A model generated the notes under the pieces. The model made no database searches and was not told the origin of the DNA. It saw nothing but the letters and a program-made list of their open reading frames with translations. From contig HG799469.1 of the NCBI GenBank assembly GCA_000531095.1, positions 177,579 through 241,578 of the forward strand: a stretch of DNA of 64,000 bases, given 5' to 3'. Below, in pieces: positions 17,364 to 27,333 of this stretch. Source of the DNA: Gemmata massiliana (GTDB lineage Bacteria > Planctomycetota > Planctomycetia > Gemmatales > Gemmataceae). Each line of letters opens with the position of its first letter. Within the stretch, counting starts at the first letter, position 1. A program made the position numbers and the translations under genes.

Positions 17364-19190
17364 TTACATGCGCTCGACAACACGAATGCCGAGTAAATCG
17401 AGCGCCTGTTTGATGACCCGGCTGACCAGATCAACGAGCAACAGACGGCTGTCCTTCAGCCCCGGCGACTCGGCCTTCAGCACCGGGCAGTTCTCGAAGA
17501 ACACGCTGTAACTCTTCGCCAGATCCCACAAGTAGCTGGTAATGAGGTGCGGTAGGTAATCGGCGGCCGCGGCCTCAACCGCTTCCGGAAAGCGCAGCAA
17601 CTGGAGCACCAGTGCGCGCTCGGCCGCGTGCGAAATAATCAGTGCTGGCGGGTTCGTGCGGACACTCGTTTCGTCCACACCGCCTTCGCGGAAGATACTG
17701 CGACAGCGAGCGTGGGCGTACTGCATGTACGCGGCTGTGTTGCCAATCGTCGCGGTCATCTTGTCGAGGTCGAAAACGTAATCCGTGGTGCGGTTCTGGC
17801 TCAGGTCCGCGTACTTCACCGCCCCGGCACCGACCACCTCCGCGATTTCTTGCTTTTCGGCATCGGTCGGTTCAAACACTTTGTGCCCGACCGCGCGGCG
17901 CGCGGCCGAGTTCTCTTCGTACTTCTGGAGGCTCAATTTCGCCGCGTCATCGAGCAGCGACATGAGTTCAATCGTTCCGCCCTTACGCGCGCCAAAGGGC
18001 TTGCGGTCGGTGCCGAGCATTGAGCCGAATTGTACGTGTTGGAACTCGGCCCCTTCACACCCCCAACGGCGGGCCTGTGCGAACACCGTTTTGAAGTGGA
18101 GCGATTGAGGCGCGCCAACTACGTATAGCAGCGCGTCCGGCTTCCACGTCTCGATGCGATGCTTGATCGTCGCGAGATCGGTTGTCGTGTATGTGAACGC
18201 GCCGTCCCGCTTGCGCAGGATCGCGGGCGGTTCCTCTTTTTGTTGTTCCTCTTCTGTTTGCGGGATGATGCCCTTCGCGTTCGGGATCACAACCGCGCCC
18301 TTGCTCTCGAACGCGATCTTCTTCGCGAGCATGTCTTCTACAACACCCGGTAGCATGGGGTTGTAGAAGCTCTCGCCGAGCGCGTGATCGATTTTCACGT
18401 CCAGGCGCTCGTAGATCGGGCGGAGCATTTCCAGGCACGCGGGCATGAACTGCACCCACAGTGCGAGGTTTTCCGGGTCGCCCGCGTGTAGCTTCGCTGT
18501 TTCTTCCTGACAGGCTCGTTTCAGCGGGTCGTCGGTTGCTCCTTCTTCGTCATCGTCCGGCTTCTTGAACAACTTGTTAATGTGAATGTAGAGGCGCGCG
18601 AGTTCGCGCACCGGGTCGGCTTTGAATGCGGCCTCGTCACGGAAATTCTTGTAGCCGTGAATGAGGATACCGAACTGGAGCCCCCAGTCGCCGAGGTGAT
18701 TGTCGCCAATTACGGTGTGACCGAGGAAGCGCAGGATGCGAACGAGCGCGTCGCCGATGATCGTGCTGCGGAGGTGTCCGACGTGCAGCGGCTTGGCCAC
18801 GTTCGGGCCACTCAAGTCGATCACGAAGGTCTTCGGCTTCTTCGTGGGTTCGACGCCGAGCTTCGGATCAGTGGCGATTGCCGCAATCGCTTTGGCGAGG
18901 AAATCTGGTTTCAGGCGCAGATTGATGAACCCCGGACCCGCGACCATTGGTTCTTCCAGCACGTCGTTGGCAGGAAGGGCCGCGATGATCTCTTTCGCGA
19001 TTTGCTGCGCTTCTTTGGGACGGTTCAGCGCCTTCGCGAGCGCCATCGCGCAGTTCGCCTGGTAGTCGCCGTGGTCCGCGTTCGAGGCCGGCTTGATGGC
19101 GGCGAGCAGGTCCGGCACCTTCGCCTGGTCCGGCGCGAGTGCGGTCAGCGCCGGCTCGAACAGGGAGCGGATTTGCGTCAGCAGGTTCAT
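17364..19190 (-). CDS. argS: Arginyl-tRNA synthetase
   Basis: A 608-residue class I synthetase charging tRNA-Arg. The N-terminal additional domain covers about 1-115. The HIGH-type motif is HVGH at 136-139 (SGPNVAKPLHVGHLRST). The KMSKS region has the degenerate ArgRS form FGARKGGTIEL, and the anticodon-binding domain ends in the typical VERM. A Lys/Asp/Glu-rich insertion sits near residues 205-225 (FKKPDDDEEGATDD). Single standalone gene, length usual for the family. Confidence 0.95.
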   Translation of the reverse strand: MNLLTQIRSLFEPALTALAPDQAKVPDLLAAIKPASNADHGDYQANCAMALAKALNRPKEAQQIAKEIIAALPANDVLEEPMVAGPGFINLRLKPDFLAKAIAAIATDPKLGVEPTKKPKTFVIDLSGPNVAKPLHVGHLRSTIIGDALVRILRFLGHTVIGDNHLGDWGLQFGILIHGYKNFRDEAAFKADPVRELARLYIHINKLFKKPDDDEEGATDDPLKRACQEETAKLHAGDPENLALWVQFMPACLEMLRPIYERLDVKIDHALGESFYNPMLPGVVEDMLAKKIAFESKGAVVIPNAKGIIPQTEEEQQKEEPPAILRKRDGAFTYTTTDLATIKHRIETWKPDALLYVVGAPQSLHFKTVFAQARRWGCEGAEFQHVQFGSMLGTDRKPFGARKGGTIELMSLLDDAAKLSLQKYEENSAARRAVGHKVFEPTDAEKQEIAEVVGAGAVKYADLSQNRTTDYVFDLDKMTATIGNTAAYMQYAHARCRSIFREGGVDETSVRTNPPALIISHAAERALVLQLLRFPEAVEAAAADYLPHLITSYLWDLAKSYSVFFENCPVLKAESPGLKDSRLLLVDLVSRVIKQALDLLGIRVVERM

Positions 19191-19316
19191 CGCGGCGGCC
19201 CGGAGGTCTCAACTAAAGCGACTATCGGCCGAAACCGACACCCTTTAGAGGCGCGGTTCGGCCGACAGGTTCGTTATAGGAAGGCTCACGGGAACATCCC
19301 GTGAGCGGTAACGGGT

Positions 19317-19730
19317 TTAGTCTTCGTTCTCCCAGTCCACCTTGATCGCGTCCGCCCACAGCTCTTCGAGCTTGTAGTAGTCGCGGGTGTCGGGGTCGAA
19401 CACGTGAATCACGATGTCGCCGTAGTCCTGAACGATCCACTTACTCGCCTCGTACCCTTCGATGCCGAGGCGAATGTCGCCTTCGGCGCGGAGGGCGGCG
19501 TCCGTTTCCTCGGCCAGAGTGTGAATCTGGCGGCGGCTGGCGCCGGTGGCGATGATGAAGTAATCGAACAGGGGGGTGCAGGGACGAAGGTCCAGCACCA
19601 AAATGTCGCGCCCCTTGTTGTCGGCGATGGTTCTCGCCGCGAGGCAGGCCCGGTGAAGGGCGCTGCTGATGGGGCGGGCGGAGTGTGGGGCGGGCACCGT
19701 GCTCACCGTGTTCAACGTAGCGGTGTTCAA
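19317..19730 (-). CDS. rsfS: Ribosomal silencing factor RsfS
   Basis: Member of the Iojap/RsfS family, which binds ribosomal protein L14 and blocks subunit joining in stationary phase. Visible core: KGRDILVLDLRPCTPLFDYFIIATG, ASRRQIHTLAEETDAALR, then GIEGYEASKWIVQDYGDIVIHVF and a C-terminal YYKLEELWADA. The start is taken as TTG 19730 because AGGAGG lies 5 bases upstream; the frame stays open for 19 more codons without support. 137 residues, with about 25 extra Ser/Thr/Pro-rich residues at the N-terminus. Confidence 0.9.
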   Translation of the reverse strand: MNTATLNTVSTVPAPHSARPISSALHRACLAARTIADNKGRDILVLDLRPCTPLFDYFIIATGASRRQIHTLAEETDAALRAEGDIRLGIEGYEASKWIVQDYGDIVIHVFDPDTRDYYKLEELWADAIKVDWENED

Positions 19731-20222
19731 GTGGCCTCCTTCAGGGCATGGGTGTTGCCTCCGGAGGGGCGGGGTGCCGCGTCCCAACAGGTGTGAAATG
19801 CACCGTTGTCGTGGGCCTTCCTCCGGGGTCGATTCGACGACCGAGCCATGCCGGCTGATGCGCGGTGCGGGACGCCCGCACCTTCTAAATGTATCATCAG
19901 CCGGGTAGTGTCATGCGTCAAGCAACATGGCCTCGATTCCCCAAATGCGGCGCATTACATGCGCTCCAGCCCCTACTTTTGTTTCCTAATCCGAACTTTC
20001 GACCGCCCCGGGCTTAACAAAGCCTTCAAATTCGTGGGAGCGGGGCTTGGCGGGACGGACACCGACTCGTACCCGCGGGTTCGTTTCCGGATGCTGTATT
20101 CGCAATACGGACGCGAATCTGTATCCTTCTCGTAACACGGGTTATCAGGACCGGTACCCGCACCGGACCTGCGCGCTTTCAATACCCGCTCCCCAACCTC
20201 TTCTGAACCGAAGCTGTCTCAC
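19731..20222. other. Intergenic region between divergent rsfS and a dehydrogenase gene
   Basis: About 490 bases without a convincing gene. It holds a GGTGCGGG-ACG-CCCGCACC hairpin (19863-19881) followed by TTCTAAAT. The short open frames here lack the codon bias of neighbouring genes. It presumably carries both divergent promoters, but I could not identify them with confidence. Confidence 0.5.
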
Positions 20223-21236
20223 ATGAGTCGCCGCGTTCTCGTCGCTCCCGCTCCGCTCCGCGAGATCGAATTCACTTACGGTCCCATTCTACGGGGAGCG
20301 GGCTACATTATTGAATATCCGCCTCGCGACAACGTTCTCACCGAAAAACAGATGAGCGTGGCCGAACTCCTGGCCCAGCTCCCGGGGTGCGTCGCGACGC
20401 TCGCGGGCAGCGAGCCGTACACGCGGGAGGTCATCGCGAAGGCGGCGGACGCGGGCCTGAAGGTCATCGCCCGCGCCGGGGTGGGGTACGACGCGGTGGA
20501 CCTGCAAGCCGCGACCGATCACGGCGTCGCGGTGTGCTACGCCCCCGGGACGAACCAGGACGCGGTTGCCGAACACGCCTTCATGTTCATGCTCGCGCTG
20601 TCTCGCAAGTTACGGGAGCAGGACACCGAGATGCGGGCCGGGCTGTGGCCGCGCCGGGCGGTCGGTAACCTGCGGGGCAAGACGCTCGGGATCATCGGCC
20701 TCGGGCGAATCGGGAAGGCCGTGGCGAAACGCGCGATTCCCTTCGACCTGAACGTGATCGCGACCGAAATCGAGCCGGATCATGCCTTTGCGGAAGCCCA
20801 CAACGTCAAACTCGTGCCGCTCGACGAACTGCTGAAGCAATCGGACATCGTCACACTACACGTGCCGAAGACGCCACTCACGAAGAACCTCATCAACCGC
20901 GAGACACTCGCGCTCATGAAGCCGACCGCGTTCGTGCTGAACACGTCGCGCGGCGGGGTGGTTCACGAAAAAGACTTGTACGATGCGCTCGTAGCCAACA
21001 AAATCGCCGGAGCGGGGTTGGACGTGTACGAGGTCGAACCGCCTCAAGCGAACCCGCTGTTCGGACTCGATAACGTGATCCTGACCGCGCACACGGCCGG
21101 GGTGGACCAGCAGTCGCGTCAGGACATGGCGCGGGTACCGGCGCAGGCCATCGTCAAACTACTCGCGGGCGAGTGGCCGGCCGACTGGGTCGTGAACCCG
21201 CAGGTCAAAGAGAAGTTCTTCGCGCGGTCCGTTTAG
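20223..21236 (+). CDS. D-2-hydroxyacid dehydrogenase (phosphoglycerate dehydrogenase-like)
   Basis: A 337-residue NAD-dependent D-2-hydroxyacid dehydrogenase. Seen: ARAGVGYDAVDLQAA, the Rossmann GLGRIGKAVAKRA, LVPLDELLKQSDIVTLHVP, the catalytic Arg in NTSRGGVV, the Glu in DVYEVEPP and the His in LTAHTAGV. It has no C-terminal ACT/regulatory domain, so it is the short form, and substrate (3-phosphoglycerate or another 2-hydroxyacid) cannot be decided from sequence. An ABC ATPase gene follows on the same strand 26 bases later. Confidence 0.88.
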   Translation: MSRRVLVAPAPLREIEFTYGPILRGAGYIIEYPPRDNVLTEKQMSVAELLAQLPGCVATLAGSEPYTREVIAKAADAGLKVIARAGVGYDAVDLQAATDHGVAVCYAPGTNQDAVAEHAFMFMLALSRKLREQDTEMRAGLWPRRAVGNLRGKTLGIIGLGRIGKAVAKRAIPFDLNVIATEIEPDHAFAEAHNVKLVPLDELLKQSDIVTLHVPKTPLTKNLINRETLALMKPTAFVLNTSRGGVVHEKDLYDALVANKIAGAGLDVYEVEPPQANPLFGLDNVILTAHTAGVDQQSRQDMARVPAQAIVKLLAGEWPADWVVNPQVKEKFFARSV

Positions 21237-21262
21237 TCCCACTTCGCAGGCGAGCGTGGCTG

Positions 21263-22195
21263 ATGCCCGAAGACGTGATCGAAATCGACCGCCTCGTGGT
21301 GCGTTACCGCGGGAAACCGGCCTTGGACGGTCTGAACCTGCGGGTGCCGCGCGGTTCCGTGTACGCCTTCCTGGGCGACAACGGCGCGGGCAAAACGACC
21401 ACGATGAAGATCCTGACGGGGCAGGTGCCGCCCGACACCGGGCGCGCCAGTATCCTCGGGCTGGACTGCTGGACGAAGGCCACGGAGCTGCGGTTCCGCG
21501 TCGGGTACATGCCCGAGCGCCCGCGGTTTTATGAGTGGATGAGCGTCGCCGATATCGGTTGGTTTACCGCGTCGTTTCACCGCCCCGGGTTCCTGGAGCG
21601 CTACCGCGAGTGGGCCGGCAAACTCGGACTCGATTCCAACAAGCGCCTCAAAGACCTCTCGAAGGGCGGCTACGCGCGGGTGGGGCTGGCACTCGCACTC
21701 GCGCCGGACCCGGAAGTGCTCCTGCTCGACGAACCTACCTCTGGCTTGGACCTGCTCACGCGGCGCGAGTTTCTGGCGAGTCTCGCGGACCTCGCGGCGA
21801 GCGGGCGCACGATCTTCATCACGAGCCACTCGATCGCCGAACTCGAACGGGCCTGCACCCACGTCGGTCTGCTCCGCGACGGGCAAATGATCCTCTCGAC
21901 GACGCTGGAAGAGGTGCGGAAGAAGATCCGGCGCCTCAGCTTGCGGTTCACCGACGCCCCGCCCGACCCGTCCGGCCTCGGGACGATCCTGGAGCGCTAC
22001 GGCACCGGGCGCTTCTGGCAGGTGCTCGTGAAAGACCCCCATCCCGAAGCGGTCGCGGCCCTGCGCCAGCGGGCGGACATATCCGATTTCGAGGACGTGT
22101 CGGTGTCGCTCGAAGAGGTGTACGCCGGGCTGATGGCGAAATCGGGCGCGCCGGGCGACAACGGCGTGATTCCGATGGTTCGGAAGGTCGAATAA
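21263..22195 (+). CDS. ABC transporter ATP-binding protein
   Basis: A 310-residue ATPase subunit. Walker A GDNGAGKTT, a degenerate signature (LSKGGYARVGLAL, where the usual form is LSGGQ), Walker B LLLDEPTSGLD and the H-loop ITSHS are visible. The C-terminal 90 residues resemble the extension of ABC-2-type export/lantibiotic-immunity-like ATPases. Start ATG 21263. Its likely partner is the membrane protein at 22386-25118, separated by a palindromic repeat. Substrate unknown. Confidence 0.9.
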   Translation: MPEDVIEIDRLVVRYRGKPALDGLNLRVPRGSVYAFLGDNGAGKTTTMKILTGQVPPDTGRASILGLDCWTKATELRFRVGYMPERPRFYEWMSVADIGWFTASFHRPGFLERYREWAGKLGLDSNKRLKDLSKGGYARVGLALALAPDPEVLLLDEPTSGLDLLTRREFLASLADLAASGRTIFITSHSIAELERACTHVGLLRDGQMILSTTLEEVRKKIRRLSLRFTDAPPDPSGLGTILERYGTGRFWQVLVKDPHPEAVAALRQRADISDFEDVSVSLEEVYAGLMAKSGAPGDNGVIPMVRKVE

Positions 22196-22212
22196 CACGG
22201 CTCCGTGTGGCT

Positions 22213-22287
22213 TTCTGTAGCCGGCCTCTGCGAGGCGGGGAACCGCAGACAAAGGGCGTCCCGGCCTCGCAGAGGCCGGCTACAGAA
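22213..22287. repeat. Perfect inverted repeat between ABC ATPase and permease genes
   Basis: Arms 22213-22236 and 22264-22287 (TTCTGTAGCCGGCCTCTGCG... and its exact complement, 24 bp) enclose a 27-base loop. It may attenuate transcription into, or stabilise mRNA around, the permease gene. Confidence 0.75.
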
Positions 22288-22385
22288 GACCACCAAGACA
22301 AAACGATATCGGCACTTTTTCGCACGCTCATGTGCGCTCGGCTCACAAACCGAACACGAACTGTCTTCCAGCGAAGTGAGTACCC

Positions 22386-25118
22386 ATGATCCGCGCCATC
22401 GTGTGGAAGGAGTTCCGCGAGCAGTGGGTGATCGGCCTCACGCTGATCGTGTTGGGCGGCGGGTTGCTCGTCGGGGCCGCGCAGTTGGGCGATCCGCCGT
22501 CGTCGGGGGCGTCGGCGCTCGACGTGGTTCGATCACTCGGATTGGGGCGATTGGCCACGCTCATGCTCGTGGTGACGTCGGGGATGGTTTGCGGGGGCGC
22601 GCTGTTCGCGGCCGAGCGCGAGGCGGGGACGATGACGTTCCTGGAGGTGCTCCCGGCCGCGCGGTGGGCGCTGTGGCGGACGAAACTCGTGGCCGGGTTC
22701 GCCCTGGCACTGGTTCAGACCTGCGTGGTTTTGGTTCTCGCGGCGGCGCTGGGGTTAGCCGATCTCTCGTTCGCCGGGCGGCTCGTGATGTACGGGCTGC
22801 TGGCGTTCGCGTGGGGGGCGCTCGGGTCCACGCTGGCCCGGACCACGCTCGGTTCGGTCGGGATCGCGATCCCGGCCGCGACGATCGCGACGTTCGTGTT
22901 CCTCGTGCCGATCTGCCTCGCGTTCGCGCCGCGGGGATCGAACTTCCCGCGGCCGATCGGCTGGGTGGCGTTCGAGGTACTCATGCTGCTGACGCCGCTG
23001 ATCGTGTCCGGCCGGGCGTTCACCGCGCCCGACCGCGCCCGGGCGACGCGCCGCGGGCACTCGACATCAACCACGCGCGCGCTCGTGTGGCTGTGCACGC
23101 GGCAGCTCCGGGTGGTCGCCCCCGTTCTGTCCGCGTTCGCGCTCGCGTTCGGGTTCATGTTCCTGATGCCCGAAGTGCGGGCCGTGTTCGTTTGGCCGCC
23201 CGTGGCGCTCGTCGCCGGGGTGCTGGCGGGCGTTACCGCGTTCGGCGACGAACAGGCGCACCGGATCGCTCCCTTTTGGGCCGAGGGGCGGCTCCCGCTC
23301 GGGCGCGTGTGGCGCGTGAAGATCGGGCTGCACCTGCTCCTGGTCCTCTGGTTGCTGTTCCTGGTGGCCCTCCCGTCCGTGGTTCGCACGCAGTTTGAAT
23401 CGCACATGCGGTTCGGCCACGGGCGCGGGCCGTTCGCCATTATCTTCCACGAACGCTTGTTCGACGAGCTCGGACCGCAGGCGTGGAAGTACCTCCTGCT
23501 GCCGGCCGTGTACGGGTTCGCGACCGGGCACTTGTGCGGGCTGCTGTTCCGCAAGCTGGTCGTCGCGTGCGGGGTCGCGCTGATGGTCGGCGGGTGCCTG
23601 TCGGCGCTGTGGGGGCCGTCGCTGCTGGCGGGCGGCGTGCTGCACTGGCAGGTGTGGCTGCCGGCGGTTGTGTTGCTCGTCACCGCGCGACTGATTCTCC
23701 GGTCCTGGACGACGGACCGGGGCGTCCAGCACGGGCCGCTGTTGCGCTTGGTGGGCGGGATTAGCGCGGCGCTGCTCGCGTTCGCGGTCGGTATCGGGTA
23801 CCGGGTGCTGGAAGTCCCGGACGACGCGAGCGGGGCCGCCGACATCGCGTTCGTTAACTCGCTCCCGGGGTTCGATGAGAACGTCGCGGGGCGCGAGTTC
23901 CGCGCCGCGGCCGAACGGGGGCGCGGACGGCCGCGGGTCGACGAGCGCTTGGAGATCGTGTTGCGCCAGGGGTGGCCGGCCCACGACGCGGAGCTGGCGT
24001 CGTGGTTGGACCACGTGTTTTTGGACCCACATTTGACCGCGGACGAGGCGCCCTGGCCCGTGATGGCCGCGGGCGCGGCGGACAAGCCGGTTGGCGTGTT
24101 CGAGTCGCCCCAACTGGTCAACACCGCGGCGGCGACCGCGGCGAGTTTGGAAAACGCGCGCCGCATGGCCGTCACGCTGCTGGCCCGGGGGCTCCAGCGC
24201 CAGGCGGCCGGGGAACCTGGTGAGTTCCTGCCCGCGTTGCGCACCGTTATGGCCCTGGTCCGGAACCTGCGCCACGGGTCCGGGGTGCTGGCGCTCGTGG
24301 TCGGACTGGAGGTCGAGCGCATGGCCCTCCTCGCCGCGGACCGGTGGCTGGAGCGGTTCGCCGGACCCACCGAGCGGCTCCGCGAGGTGATCCGGGTGTT
24401 GGAAGAGGGGGACACGGGTGGCGACCTGGACGTGGAGCCGCACTACCTCGCCGACCGGTACGTGCTCCGTGAACAAATGCGAGTACCGGGCCAGTGGCTC
24501 GCGCCCCATCTGGTCACGGCGGGCGGGAGCGACGAACTGGCCGCGGCGGAAGCGGACCTGGTTTCGTTCGCGTGGACCGTACCGTGGGAGCGCGAGCGCA
24601 CGCGCCGGTTGGTCGGCCTCGGGTTCGAGCAGGGGTTCCCGGGACCATCTTTACAACACGCACTGTTTTTAGTGGGGCGCCCGGGGGCCGGGTTGTTCCT
24701 CGCCCGGAACCGGTCGATCGGGGACGTGGTCGAAACCGACCGCTACCTCCGGGTGATGCGCCGGGTGGGGGCCATCAAGTTCGCGTGCCGCGCGCACCTG
24801 ATGGATCGAAAGTCCACGCCCGCGACGCTGGCGGAACTCGTTGCCGGGGGCTACCTCCGTGCGGCGCCCGTCGATCCCTATTCCGACGGGCGCGCGTTCG
24901 GGTACCGAATTTCCCCGGGAGAAGAACTCCGTTCGTCGACTCAGCTCCGGGGCGGACCGGCCGACGATACGATGATTCGCACCGTGAGCGCCGGCCAGAT
25001 CCTGGTGTGGAGCGTCGGGGCCGACCGGACCGATCAGGGCGGTCACGTCGCCCCCGGCGGCGTGCGCGCGGAAGACATCGTGTTCCTCGTGCCCATGCAC
25101 GCGATCGAGTTCAAGTAA
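22386..25118 (+). CDS. Large ABC-2-type permease with extra C-terminal domain
   Basis: 910 residues. The N-terminus (MIRAIVWKEFREQW) and the following membrane segments are typical of ABC-2 permeases. At least ten hydrophobic helices are seen across about residues 1-480, suggesting two permease units in tandem. The last 400 residues (from about GFDENVAGREF) are mostly soluble and helical, with no motif I recognise; the end has the VDPYSDGRAFGYR style seen in secreted planctomycete proteins. The adjacent upstream ATPase is the probable partner. Function of the C-terminal part unknown. Confidence 0.75.
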   Translation: MIRAIVWKEFREQWVIGLTLIVLGGGLLVGAAQLGDPPSSGASALDVVRSLGLGRLATLMLVVTSGMVCGGALFAAEREAGTMTFLEVLPAARWALWRTKLVAGFALALVQTCVVLVLAAALGLADLSFAGRLVMYGLLAFAWGALGSTLARTTLGSVGIAIPAATIATFVFLVPICLAFAPRGSNFPRPIGWVAFEVLMLLTPLIVSGRAFTAPDRARATRRGHSTSTTRALVWLCTRQLRVVAPVLSAFALAFGFMFLMPEVRAVFVWPPVALVAGVLAGVTAFGDEQAHRIAPFWAEGRLPLGRVWRVKIGLHLLLVLWLLFLVALPSVVRTQFESHMRFGHGRGPFAIIFHERLFDELGPQAWKYLLLPAVYGFATGHLCGLLFRKLVVACGVALMVGGCLSALWGPSLLAGGVLHWQVWLPAVVLLVTARLILRSWTTDRGVQHGPLLRLVGGISAALLAFAVGIGYRVLEVPDDASGAADIAFVNSLPGFDENVAGREFRAAAERGRGRPRVDERLEIVLRQGWPAHDAELASWLDHVFLDPHLTADEAPWPVMAAGAADKPVGVFESPQLVNTAAATAASLENARRMAVTLLARGLQRQAAGEPGEFLPALRTVMALVRNLRHGSGVLALVVGLEVERMALLAADRWLERFAGPTERLREVIRVLEEGDTGGDLDVEPHYLADRYVLREQMRVPGQWLAPHLVTAGGSDELAAAEADLVSFAWTVPWERERTRRLVGLGFEQGFPGPSLQHALFLVGRPGAGLFLARNRSIGDVVETDRYLRVMRRVGAIKFACRAHLMDRKSTPATLAELVAGGYLRAAPVDPYSDGRAFGYRISPGEELRSSTQLRGGPADDTMIRTVSAGQILVWSVGADRTDQGGHVAPGGVRAEDIVFLVPMHAIEFK

Positions 25119-25166
25119 AGCGGAACAAAGCGGGAGGCGAAACGGCCGCAAATGAAGACGATGTGA

Positions 25167-25240
25167 ACCCGCCCCACAAGAGGGCGCGAGCGGGCACACA
25201 AACAACGGCTCGATCTGTGGGTTTTTGTGGGCGGAGTTCG
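25167..25240. repeat. Imperfect inverted repeat between convergent genes
   Basis: GAACCCGCCCCACAA (25167-25181) pairs with TTGTGGGCGGAGTTC (25226-25240) at 13 of 15 positions. It lies in the 126-base gap between the stops of the permease and the DUF4129 protein and may serve as a bidirectional terminator. Confidence 0.5.
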
Positions 25241-25244
25241 CCCC

Positions 25245-27113
25245 TCACACCCCGACACCCGCGCCGTGGACCAGTTCCTCCCACACTTCCTCCAGCACGA
25301 CGAGCGCGTTGCCCGGGATCGGGAGCGTGGAGTACGCCATCCGCGTGTAGAGGTTCGCGAGTCGAGCGACTGATTCCGCGCGATCGGGAAACGCTTCTCC
25401 CACTCGGCGCGCGAACTCCAGCGCAGTTTCGGTCGGTTCGCGCCCCGCGTCGCGGTCCCAGGCCCACGCATCGAACGCTTCAAATGAGTACGCAATGAGT
25501 TCCGCCGGGTCGCGCCCGTCCGCGGTGCCGTCGGCGAACGGGTTCGAGTACGCGCTGAAGGGCGGCGGGCGCACGGGCGCCAGTGGCCGGGCTTCGTCCG
25601 CGCGACTCTTGCGGACCGTGCTGGTCTTCTGACCGAACAGGTTGGCCCACCACGCGCGAATCGCTTCGAGCCAGCGCCGTGCCCACTCGGTGAACGGCGC
25701 GAGGTACTTCAGCACGCCGAAGAACAGTCCGAAGATGACGGCGAGAATAATCAGCGCGAACACGATCCATTTCACGCCCTTCGCGACTTGGGCCAGTACG
25801 CCACTGAGTTGCGAATCGGGCGGCGAGCTACTGTTCTGATTGCGGTCCCCGCCGTCCTCCTTCGCGTCCTCGGATTCGCGATCCGAACCGCGCCCGCGAC
25901 TGTCGTCTTGATCCTTTGGAGCTTCGGACTCGTTCCCCGAACTCTTCCCTTTGCCCTTATCGTTCCCGCCGGACTGGTCGCCCTTCTTCCCGCTGCCGCC
26001 CTTGCCGTCCTGTCCCTTCCCCCCCGATCCCTTATCGCCCTTGTTCCCACCACCGGGGTTCCCGCCCTTCCCACTCGCGGACCCGTTGCCGGCCTTGGTC
26101 TTGTTCCCCCCGCGGCCGTCCCCCTCGCCGGCCGAATCACCGAGCTGGGCGTACTTTGAAGCGTCGCGCTTGGCCTTCCCCGCGCGCTCGATGCCGAACC
26201 AGGGCACTTCGGAGTGCGGGCGCGGGAGGAACGCCCCGAACACCAAGAACACCACGATGAGTATCCCGCCCAGCCCGAGCCAGCTCGCGGTCATCGCGCC
26301 GGGCACTTTCGCCTTGCGCTGCCGCAAATAGCGCCGAACCCCCAGAAGACTCGTGGTCACGAGCAGCCCGAGCGCGCTCGCAATGTACACCGTCATTTGA
26401 ACGAGCGTCGCCCACCGGCGCTTGTCGTCGTTGGAGTCAACGAGCGACTGCCCGAGCGCGAATAGCGGGAGTGCCGCGAGCGCGAAGTACAGCACCCACA
26501 CGCCCGGAGTGTGACCCGTTTTGCGCTGCGATTCGCGGTGCGCCTTGTACTTCTCGATCCAGTCCCACAAGCGCGAATCGTGCTGCGCTTTCTTTTTCTT
26601 CCCGCGCCGCTTGCGTTCCGGTTTCGGCGCTTCTTTTTTGGCCGCGTTGTCGGGGTTCGCTTTTTCGTCGTCCGCATCGAGACCGGCCGCCGAGAGCAGC
26701 CCGCGCCCACTCGCTTCCGCCTTCTCGTCGATGTGCGTGCAGTCCCAGGTGAGTTTGTGCGCGCTCCACCAGACGAGGACGAGCAGCCCGAGGTTGACGA
26801 GCCAGCCCCAGGACTTGAGCCACCCACCGGGGTACTCGACGTATGAAAGCAGCGCGAGGTACGTGACGATCGCGAGCGCGACGCCATAAATCTTGGCGCG
26901 CCCGGCGTCGTACTGGATGGAAATGCGCGCGACGAGCACCGCGGCGAACACGAAGAAGAAGATCGTGTACAGCAGCCGGTCCGAGTACCGCCCCTCGTAC
27001 AGCACTTCGATGAGGAAGAACACGAGGCTGCCGACCATGAGCATGACGAGCGCCGGGCTGAGCGCGGTCACGACGTAGTCGGCAACGGACGGCGATTCGC
27101 GTTCGGAGGCCAT
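25245..27113 (-). CDS. Multi-pass membrane protein with C-terminal DUF4129 domain
   Basis: 622 residues. Hydrophobic segments occur near residues 15-35, 45-65, 73-90, 98-115, 205-225, 240-258, 275-298 and 450-475. A Lys/Arg-rich segment (about 150-190) and a long low-complexity Gly/Lys/Asp/Ser linker (about 325-440) separate them. The end (about 530-610: DPAELIAYSFEAFDAWAWDRDAG, then EFARRVGEAFPD) matches DUF4129, often found beside MoxR ATPase, DUF58 and transglutaminase genes; none is adjacent here. Divergent from the PSCyt1 gene. Role unknown. Confidence 0.8.
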   Translation of the reverse strand: MASERESPSVADYVVTALSPALVMLMVGSLVFFLIEVLYEGRYSDRLLYTIFFFVFAAVLVARISIQYDAGRAKIYGVALAIVTYLALLSYVEYPGGWLKSWGWLVNLGLLVLVWWSAHKLTWDCTHIDEKAEASGRGLLSAAGLDADDEKANPDNAAKKEAPKPERKRRGKKKKAQHDSRLWDWIEKYKAHRESQRKTGHTPGVWVLYFALAALPLFALGQSLVDSNDDKRRWATLVQMTVYIASALGLLVTTSLLGVRRYLRQRKAKVPGAMTASWLGLGGILIVVFLVFGAFLPRPHSEVPWFGIERAGKAKRDASKYAQLGDSAGEGDGRGGNKTKAGNGSASGKGGNPGGGNKGDKGSGGKGQDGKGGSGKKGDQSGGNDKGKGKSSGNESEAPKDQDDSRGRGSDRESEDAKEDGGDRNQNSSSPPDSQLSGVLAQVAKGVKWIVFALIILAVIFGLFFGVLKYLAPFTEWARRWLEAIRAWWANLFGQKTSTVRKSRADEARPLAPVRPPPFSAYSNPFADGTADGRDPAELIAYSFEAFDAWAWDRDAGREPTETALEFARRVGEAFPDRAESVARLANLYTRMAYSTLPIPGNALVVLEEVWEELVHGAGVGV

Positions 27114-27333
27114 GCGAGTTTTCTATAAGTTGCCCGCGGCGCGCAACCGAATGCGCCGCAACCCATTCATGACGCTTCTCGCCTACTGCGGTTTCGCGGC
27201 TGCCCTGAAGCCGGAGACCGCGTTCCTCAAAACAACCCGAAACTGCCGCGCCCGGGTTGATCCCGCACCCCAAGTCGGGCAAGATAGAAGCACTCCTGCC
27301 CGCCTTCCGCTCATCGACCCGCGAGCCGGCCTC

